Both the position numbers and the translations under genes were made by a program. The notes under the pieces were generated by a model, which saw nothing but the letters and a program-made list of their open reading frames with translations, was not told where the DNA came from and made no database searches. Shown piece after piece: positions 59,820-64,000 of a stretch of 64,000 bases of DNA. This stretch comes from Candidatus Flexifilum breve (GTDB lineage: Bacteria; Chloroflexota; Anaerolineae; Aggregatilineales; Phototrophicaceae). How positions within the stretch are numbered: the stretch's first letter is position 1; the number at the start of each line of letters is the position of its first letter. The stretch is taken from positions 62,001 to 126,000 of the forward strand of contig JADKGC010000007.1 of the NCBI GenBank assembly GCA_016717205.1, written 5' to 3'.

Positions 59820-60548
59820 TTACTCTATGCGTCGCCCTGTCCAGAACCCGATCATCGTGATCACCGCTACTGATGCAAACAGCGCCGCCAGCAGCACCCC
59901 GCCGAGTCCCACGCTCACGGGCAGGTTGAACCCCTGCATCAACTGGTAGGCTTTGCTCAGTCCGATGAGCACCGCCGCCGTACCCGCCACGCTGATCCCG
60001 ACGCGCAGCCCTGAGTCCACCCGCCGCACTATCCCGCTCACGCCAATGAATCCACCGACCAGCGCGATGCCTGCGACCAGCGCCTGCTGCTGATAATTCG
60101 GGTCGTTCGGGTAATCGAGAATTTCCAGCGGCGGCAGCAGCGCTACCGTAATCAGCAAGATCACCAGCACAGGCAGCAGCCATCGGTGTACCCCCTCGCC
60201 CTTGGGAGAGGGAGTTAGGGAGTGAGGCTGCTTGTCATCCCCTCGCCCATGGGAGAGGGGGTTAGGGGGTGAGGCTAATCTCTTCGCCCCCTCTCCACCC
60301 GGAGAGAGGGCTGGGGGGTGAGGTTGACTCGCCGCCACCCCAATCAGCATCGCGATCAGTGCCAGCGGCAGTCGCAGCAGAAAGCTCGTCAGCAGCGGCG
60401 GTTGTTCCCCGCGCACAGCCTCATGCAGACTCGTCCATTCGCCGAGATCATACCCGCCGAGCGTCAGGCTGACGCCGGGATTGATCACCCACGGCAGCAC
60501 GTAACAGGCGATCATCACGCCAATCAGCAGCCAGAATCGGAATCGCAT
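59820..60548 (-). CDS. Membrane protein with three palindromic repeats inside its coding sequence
   Basis: 242 residues, five or six hydrophobic segments (about 5-25, 55-75, 122-142, 152-172, 185-205, 210-232). Between the second and third segments, residues 75-121 have an odd composition (QPHPPALSPGGEG, PPNPLSHGRGDD, LTPSPKGEG): this stretch is the translation of three family 1 copies in tandem. The frame remains open, so the protein would carry an extra loop of about 46 residues. Without it the protein would be about 195 residues. Family unknown. The downstream gene in transcription order is non-coding repeat space. Confidence 0.75.
   Translation of the reverse strand: MRFRFWLLIGVMIACYVLPWVINPGVSLTLGGYDLGEWTSLHEAVRGEQPPLLTSFLLRLPLALIAMLIGVAASQPHPPALSPGGEGAKRLASPPNPLSHGRGDDKQPHSLTPSPKGEGVHRWLLPVLVILLITVALLPPLEILDYPNDPNYQQQALVAGIALVGGFIGVSGIVRRVDSGLRVGISVAGTAAVLIGLSKAYQLMQGFNLPVSVGLGGVLLAALFASVAVITMIGFWTGRRIE
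60191..60228 (+). repeat. Family 1 palindromic repeat, copy 19 (inside a CDS)
   Basis: CCCCCTCGCCCTTGGGAGAGG with tail AGTTAGGGAGTGAGG; read in frame on the minus strand as LTPSPKGEG. Confidence 0.85.
60239..60274 (+). repeat. Family 1 palindromic repeat, copy 20 (inside a CDS)
   Basis: CCCCTCGCCCATGGGAGAGG with tail GTTAGGGGGTGAGG; read as NPLSHGRG on the minus strand. Confidence 0.85.
60286..60324 (+). repeat. Family 1 palindromic repeat, copy 21 (inside a CDS)
   Basis: GCCCCCTCTCCACCCGGAGAG with tail CTGGGGGGTGAGG; read as ALSPGGEGA on the minus strand. Confidence 0.85.
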
Positions 60549-60553
60549 GGCGC

Positions 60554-61729
60554 TTATCCTTGACTCACAAGGTTATCAATCCGCTGGCGAATCTGATCAT
60601 CTTCGGCTTTTTGCGCTTCGAAGAAGTTGACCATGAATTCGCTCCGCCGCTGCCGCAGCGCCATCGGCGCGACCGCGCGGATGTCATCCACCGTCGCCAC
60701 GTCGCGGCTGTCTGACGCGGCATGGGCGCGCGCCGCCTCGAACATCGTATATTCGGCGCGGTGCGAATCGATATCCAGCTCATTGACCAGCTTAAGCCCC
60801 AGCTTGACCGCATCGTCCGCCAGCGTGGTCTTTTGCAGGCGGTCACGTGCCATCAGGATTTCTTCGCGCACAATCGCCGTCTCTTCTTCCCACTGCCGCA
60901 CGAAGGAATTCGGGTTCTGTCGGTACGCCCGCACGCGCTGATACACTTCGAGCCGCTCTTCGGTCTCCATGAGTCCACGCACGTTCACCCGCAGCCCAAA
61001 GCGATCCATGATTTGCGGGCGCAGGCGACCTTCTTCCGGGTTCATCGACCCGATCAGCACGAAGCGCGAGCGATACGTACCCGCCATGGCGCCGCGCCGC
61101 ACGGTATAGCTGCCCGCCGCCGCCGCATCGAGAATCGCATCCACGATTTCGTCGTTCAGCAGGTTGACCTCGTCGATGTACAGCAGATTGTTATCGGCGC
61201 GGGCCAGAATGCCGCGTTCCAGTCGGATTTTGTTCTGCTGCACGGCGATGCGCTCGTTGATCCCGCCAACCACGTCCTCGAGTCGGGCGTTCAGCGGTAG
61301 CTCGACCAGCTTGACCGCTTCATAATGCGAGATCGCCTCGCCCGCTTGAAATTTCTCCCAGCAGTCGGGGTACAGATACTTCGCGTTCTCGCTTTGGAGT
61401 TCGTAGGGGAGCGCGCCGTCTTCGCAGTCGCTGACCTCGACATCCGGCAGAATTTCGGTCAGGCTGCGGACGGCCGTCGTTTTGCCCGTGCCGCGCGGTC
61501 CAATCAGCAGCACGCCGCCAATCGCCGGGTTGATCACCGCCAGCATCAGCGCGACGCGCATCTCGTACTGTCCGACGACCGCTGTGAAGGGGTAAGGGCG
61601 CGCATCGGCGATGCCGAGCTCCGGCGCTTTGGCCGAAAGTACGCGCCGCGCCCCCGCTTGATTCAGGATGCGCAGCAGAGTCGATGCGCCTGTGCCTTCG
61701 AGATCGGGGAGGAATTGATCGTCAGTCAT
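60554..61729 (-). CDS. ChlI/BchI-like AAA+ ATPase (magnesium chelatase subunit I family)
   Basis: 391 residues from the ATG at 61729 (MTDDQFLPDLEGTG), which overlaps the thioesterase stop by 8 bases; the frame to 61858 only reads through that gene. The first about 40 residues precede PFTAVVGQYEMRVAL. Walker A GPRGTGKTTA (78-87), the LPLNARLEDVVGG segment, Walker B NLLYIDEVNLL, SFVLIGSMNPEEGRLRPQ-like FVLIGSMNPEEG and the arginine finger region follow. No chlD, chlH or bch genes are near, so a chelatase role is unproven; the family also serves other remodelling tasks. Confidence 0.88.
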   Translation of the reverse strand: MTDDQFLPDLEGTGASTLLRILNQAGARRVLSAKAPELGIADARPYPFTAVVGQYEMRVALMLAVINPAIGGVLLIGPRGTGKTTAVRSLTEILPDVEVSDCEDGALPYELQSENAKYLYPDCWEKFQAGEAISHYEAVKLVELPLNARLEDVVGGINERIAVQQNKIRLERGILARADNNLLYIDEVNLLNDEIVDAILDAAAAGSYTVRRGAMAGTYRSRFVLIGSMNPEEGRLRPQIMDRFGLRVNVRGLMETEERLEVYQRVRAYRQNPNSFVRQWEEETAIVREEILMARDRLQKTTLADDAVKLGLKLVNELDIDSHRAEYTMFEAARAHAASDSRDVATVDDIRAVAPMALRQRRSEFMVNFFEAQKAEDDQIRQRIDNLVSQG

Positions 61730-62213
61730 GGCGCCGCTTTTCGGTGGCGCGCTGCTGCTTGCGGAATTCTTGCCGGGCTTTGGCTCGTTCTGCGCGTTCG
61801 CGTTCCTCATCGCTGAAGTAGTCGATCTCCGGCACAACCGCCGGGCGACCATCTTCATCCAGCGCCACGTAGACCAGATACGCGATATTAGTGGTCTTGG
61901 AGGTGCCGTGCAGCGGATGTTCGGTCACGACTTCGACGCGCGTTTCCATGCTCGTCCGACCGACATACGTCAGTTCCGCGTTGCACATCACCAGCATGCC
62001 GAGCAGAATCGGTTCTTCGAACGTCATGCTGTCGATGGCGACCGTCACCACCGGGCGATTCGCGTGCCGCATGGCGACCAGCGCGCCCGCCTCATCGACC
62101 ATCCGCATGATCACGCCGCCATGTGCGTTGCCGTGACCATTCGCGTCCTGCGGCCCCATCAACGCGCTCAGCGTAAACCGGGAATCCGCGACTTTCTTGC
62201 GCGTGCGTTCCAC
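61722..62213 (-). CDS. Hotdog-fold acyl-CoA thioesterase
   Basis: 163 residues, GTG start. Landmarks of the cytosolic acyl-CoA hydrolase (YciA/BACH) type: GPQDANGHGNAHGGVIMRMVDEAG, VTVAIDSMTFEEPILLG, AELTYVGRTSMETRVEV. The C-terminus is a highly charged helix (ERERAERAKARQEFRKQQR), longer than usual. It shortens cytosolic acyl-CoA pools; translationally coupled to the ATPase gene. Confidence 0.9.
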   Translation of the reverse strand: MERTRKKVADSRFTLSALMGPQDANGHGNAHGGVIMRMVDEAGALVAMRHANRPVVTVAIDSMTFEEPILLGMLVMCNAELTYVGRTSMETRVEVVTEHPLHGTSKTTNIAYLVYVALDEDGRPAVVPEIDYFSDEERERAERAKARQEFRKQQRATEKRRHD

Positions 62214-62315
62214 TCGGCTGCTCTCCTGTTCTGTTGTGTGGCAGGTGAGTCAGTGACTGCTCGGGTCGCTGCCCCAATTTATAGCCTGCTGGTCGACCTC
62301 GTCGACTCTGCTGGC

Positions 62316-62355
62316 TCCCCTCCCCAAATTTGGGGAGGGGTCGGGGGTAGGGTGA
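62316..62355 (+). repeat. Family 1 palindromic repeat, copy 22
   Basis: CCCCTCCCCAAATTTGGGG then AGGGG, AAATTT-core stem, tail TCGGGGGTAGGGTGAG, between the thioesterase start and the stop at 62397. Confidence 0.85.
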
Positions 62356-62396
62356 GATACAAGCCACCTTATCCCATCTGCTGTTTGTTGATCCGA

Positions 62397-62804
62397 TTAA
62401 GCGTTATCTTCGCCCGCGTCCGGCGCCAGGTCGGAGACACGCTTGAAGATATCCGGATCCCATTCTAGCACATCGATCTTGTCATAGCCGAGATCGCCGC
62501 TTATGGGGGGGAGGGGGGCACGACCGGGGACTTTTGTCTTGGGGGGCACAGACGGGAGTTCGCTGGAATGGAGCAGGGGCGGACGTTTGGCGCTGCGTTT
62601 GCGCACAATGCGTCCATCCGGGAATAGGTTGCCGATCCATTCGCCATACTTGGTGTACACGTCGTAGTATTCGGTACGCACAAAGCCGATATAGTCGCCG
62701 CGCCCGTCGAAGAGATATTCGCCGAGCTTAGTCGCTTGCCAATCACCAGCCGTGTCGAAGATGAAGAACGGTTTGTTCGGATCAATGACGAATCTGCGGG
62801 ACAT
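62397..62804 (-). CDS. Protein of unknown function (possible 4-fold beta-flower)
   Basis: 135 residues. The first about 70 are repeated strand motifs of the type FIFDTAGDWQATKLGEYLFD, YIGFVRTEYYDVYTK and YGEWIGNLFPDGRIV, which look like the W...G/D-rich blades of 4-fold beta-flower proteins; the C-terminal part is Pro/Ser/Lys-rich and then acidic. The ATG at 62804 has AAGGAAAG upstream. Assignment is by pattern only. Confidence 0.6.
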   Translation of the reverse strand: MSRRFVIDPNKPFFIFDTAGDWQATKLGEYLFDGRGDYIGFVRTEYYDVYTKYGEWIGNLFPDGRIVRKRSAKRPPLLHSSELPSVPPKTKVPGRAPLPPISGDLGYDKIDVLEWDPDIFKRVSDLAPDAGEDNA

Positions 62805-62945
62805 GAACTTTCCTTGGCATGATTACAATGCTCTTGGATTATATATGGGGATAAACTCGCGTGCGGCTTAAGAAAGACCTGCGGGAGAACGGGAAGTTTT
62901 TGTTTGTGTGCCAGAATTGCCAGTCTGGGCAAACTAGTAGTTTTC

Positions 62946-63093
62946 GGGACGCAATGATGCAGTTTAACTAATGATCGCGGATATTGGCTGTAGGGGCGAC
63001 CCTATGTGGTCGCCCATGAACGGGTGGGGACACTACCTCTCCCCCTACATTCGGGATCTCCGTACTCATAAGTTAAATTGCATCATCGCGTCC
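62946..63093. repeat. Long imperfect inverted-repeat element
   Basis: Arms GGACGCAATGATGCAGTTTA (plus ACTA, from 62947) and, on the other strand, GGACGCGATGATGCAATTTA (plus ACTT, from 63093) match at 21 of 24. Inside lies a family 2-like double palindrome (62990-63049: GTAGGGGCGACC...CCCCCTAC). It may be another small element nested in a family 2 repeat. Confidence 0.7.
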
Positions 63094-63146
63094 GCTGTCT
63101 GTACCACTGTTAGGCAAATCTGCTTGCTTCTGCAAACGATGTTTTC

Positions 63147-63184
63147 TCCCCTCTCCTCGTTTCGGAGAAGTGTCGGGAGTGAAG
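63147..63184 (+). repeat. Family 1 palindromic repeat, copy 23 (diverged)
   Basis: CCCCTCTCCTCGTTTCGGAG core with tail TGTCGGGAGTGAAG. Confidence 0.7.
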
Positions 63185-63193
63185 TTGGTTTTA

Positions 63194-63226
63194 CCCCTCT
63201 CCTCTAGGAGAGGGTTGGGGTGAGGC
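63194..63226 (+). repeat. Family 1 palindromic repeat, copy 24
   Basis: CCCCTCTCCTCTAGGAGAGG stem-loop with tail GTTGGGGTGAGG, upstream of the glycosyltransferase stop at 63267. Confidence 0.85.
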
Positions 63227-63266
63227 TATCTTTTGCCGCGCCAAGACGGGCAGAGAGGCGGTTGCT

Positions 63267-64000
63267 TTACCCTAGCATCGACCGATACACGCTCGCCAAC
63301 TGCTGCGCCGCTGCATCCCACGTGAACGTCTTCGCGCGTTCCAACCCGCGCCGCGACAACTCCGCGCGTAACGCCGCATCTGTGATCAGCCGTTCCAGCG
63401 CCCCGGTGATTGCGTCCTGATCGCTCGGGTTGACCATAATCCCCGTGTCACCTGCTACTTCCGGCAGCGACGATACGTTGGAAGTCAGCACCGGCGTCCC
63501 GCACGCCATCGATTCCAGCACGGGGATGCCAAAACCTTCGTACAGGGAGGGCAGGGCCGTGATCAGCGCTTGGCTGTACAGGGCAGGTAAGTCGGCATCA
63601 TCCGCAAAGCCCGTCATGCGCACGTAGTCGGTCATCCCGGTCGACCGGATCGTCTCATAGATCGGGTCTTCCAGCCAGCCTTTCCCGCCGACGATCACCA
63701 AACCAACATCATGGCCACTTGCCCGCAGGGCTGCCAACGCCTTGATCAGCCGGGCGTAGTTTTTGCGCGGCTGCACCGTCCCCACTGAGAGAATGTACGG
63801 CCGCTCCGGAATCTGGTATTTCGCCCGGATCGACGGCACTTCTGTGCGCTGAAAGCGCGCATCCACGCCGCTCAACAGCACGGTGATCTTCTCGGCGGGC
63901 GTCTGGTACAGCGCGATCAAATCATCTTTCGTCGCCTGTGAGTCCGCTAGCACATGATCCGCGCGGCGCACGGAGCGCGGCACGACGACATCGAGATACG
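63267..64000 (-). CDS. Glycosyltransferase family 4/1 (GT-B), partial
   Basis: The frame runs off the right edge, so the N-terminal domain is missing; about 244 residues are visible. They match the C-terminal half of GT4 enzymes: VVPRSVRRADHVLADSQAT, ILSVGTVQPRKNYARLIKA, LVIVGGKGW, MTGFADDADLPALYSQA and the nucleotide-sugar-binding PSLYEGFGIPVLESMACGTPV. The GTG at 63983 is internal. Acts in cell-surface glycan synthesis; sugar unknown. Confidence 0.92.
   Translation of the reverse strand, partial: YLDVVVPRSVRRADHVLADSQATKDDLIALYQTPAEKITVLLSGVDARFQRTEVPSIRAKYQIPERPYILSVGTVQPRKNYARLIKALAALRASGHDVGLVIVGGKGWLEDPIYETIRSTGMTDYVRMTGFADDADLPALYSQALITALPSLYEGFGIPVLESMACGTPVLTSNVSSLPEVAGDTGIMVNPSDQDAITGALERLITDAALRAELSRRGLERAKTFTWDAAAQQLASVYRSMLG

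Larger units (their letters stand above)
62805..63266. other. Gene-free interval with nested repeats
   Basis: 462 bases without a convincing gene. Contains a -10-like ATTATA (62838-62843) on the minus strand for the gene at 62804, a 150-bp inverted-repeat element (62946-63093) and two family 1 copies (63147-63184 and 63194-63226). Confidence 0.7.

Noticed and set aside
62501..62932. 143-residue minus-strand frame overlapping the gene at 62397
   Set aside because: Alternate frame of the beta-flower-like gene; poor composition and no ribosome-binding site.
62805..63266. tRNA or other structured RNA in the long gap
   Set aside because: The strong hairpins are repeat-family palindromes; no cloverleaf, T-loop or anticodon arm could be built.

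Overview
The window is GC-rich, densely coding bacterial chromosome, about 66 genes with no rRNA, tRNA, phage, plasmid or CRISPR signal. The gene set suggests a Chloroflexota bacterium, probably near Anaerolineae: LysM/M23 envelope proteins, Ser/Thr kinases with large sensor domains, a membrane-anchored YvcK, a type 2 isopentenyl-diphosphate isomerase, a ChlI-like ATPase and short palindromic repeats. This is an inference from content; no marker gene was compared. Three genes carry the same kind of +1 frameshift, so a draft or metagenome assembly with residual indels is likely.

Layout. 1-10.6 kb: end of an unknown protein, radC (frameshifted), a zinc-ribbon membrane protein, pyk-eno, a cysteine desulfurase with mnmA (tRNA 2-thiouridine), then a minus-strand run (cysteine-less prepilin peptidase, JAMM peptidase, unknown, ACT protein, frameshifted ParB-like protein). 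10.6-20 kb: NUDIX hydrolase, ylxP with a sucC-like gene lacking ATP-grasp and sucD, a response regulator, and a tightly overlapping operon LysM / DUF192 / LysM-M23 / GH31-like. 20-28.7 kb: frameshifted membrane protein, tdk, rpmE (fused to an alpha-CTD-like domain), rpmA, rplU, queA, ruvB, upp, a MraY/WecA-type transferase and a membrane protein. 28.8-35.3 kb: tpiA, a membrane Ser/Thr kinase, pgk, gap and yvcK. 35.3-46 kb: DUF1461 protein, MFS-fused spermidine synthase, GNAT, DUF58 and MoxR, a NarX/NarL-like pair, a lone receiver, a roadblock protein, pyrG and a zinc-ligand-less adenosine deaminase homologue. 46-55.6 kb: dnaK, an Imm11-like orphan, an OmpR regulator, and a five-gene signalling cluster (Ser/Thr kinase-PQQ propeller, PP2C phosphatase, DnaJ-VWA, FHA, small protein). 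55.6-64 kb: hemW-like gene, polyprenyl synthase with fni, acpP, a membrane protein with repeats inside its coding sequence, ChlI-like ATPase, thioesterase, an unknown and a partial glycosyltransferase.

The spaces between genes are full of structured repeats of four kinds. Family 1 palindromes (about 24 copies) end in GGGGTGAGG and nearly always abut the stop codon of a minus-strand gene. Family 2 palindromes (GTAGGGACGC...GCGTCC) often follow plus-strand genes. Five loci carry arrays in strict 7-nt phase, four of them as inverted pairs that fold into hairpins, resembling cyanobacterial STRR heptamers. Two copies of a roughly 150-bp MITE-like element, with 22-nt imperfect terminal repeats and 8-10 bp target duplications, are both inserted into family 1 palindromes.

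The points most worth following up are the kinase-phosphatase-DnaJ/VWA-FHA cluster, the heptamer arrays, the nested MITE/palindrome system, and several enzyme homologues that have lost catalytic features (SucC-like, GH31-like, adenosine-deaminase-like).
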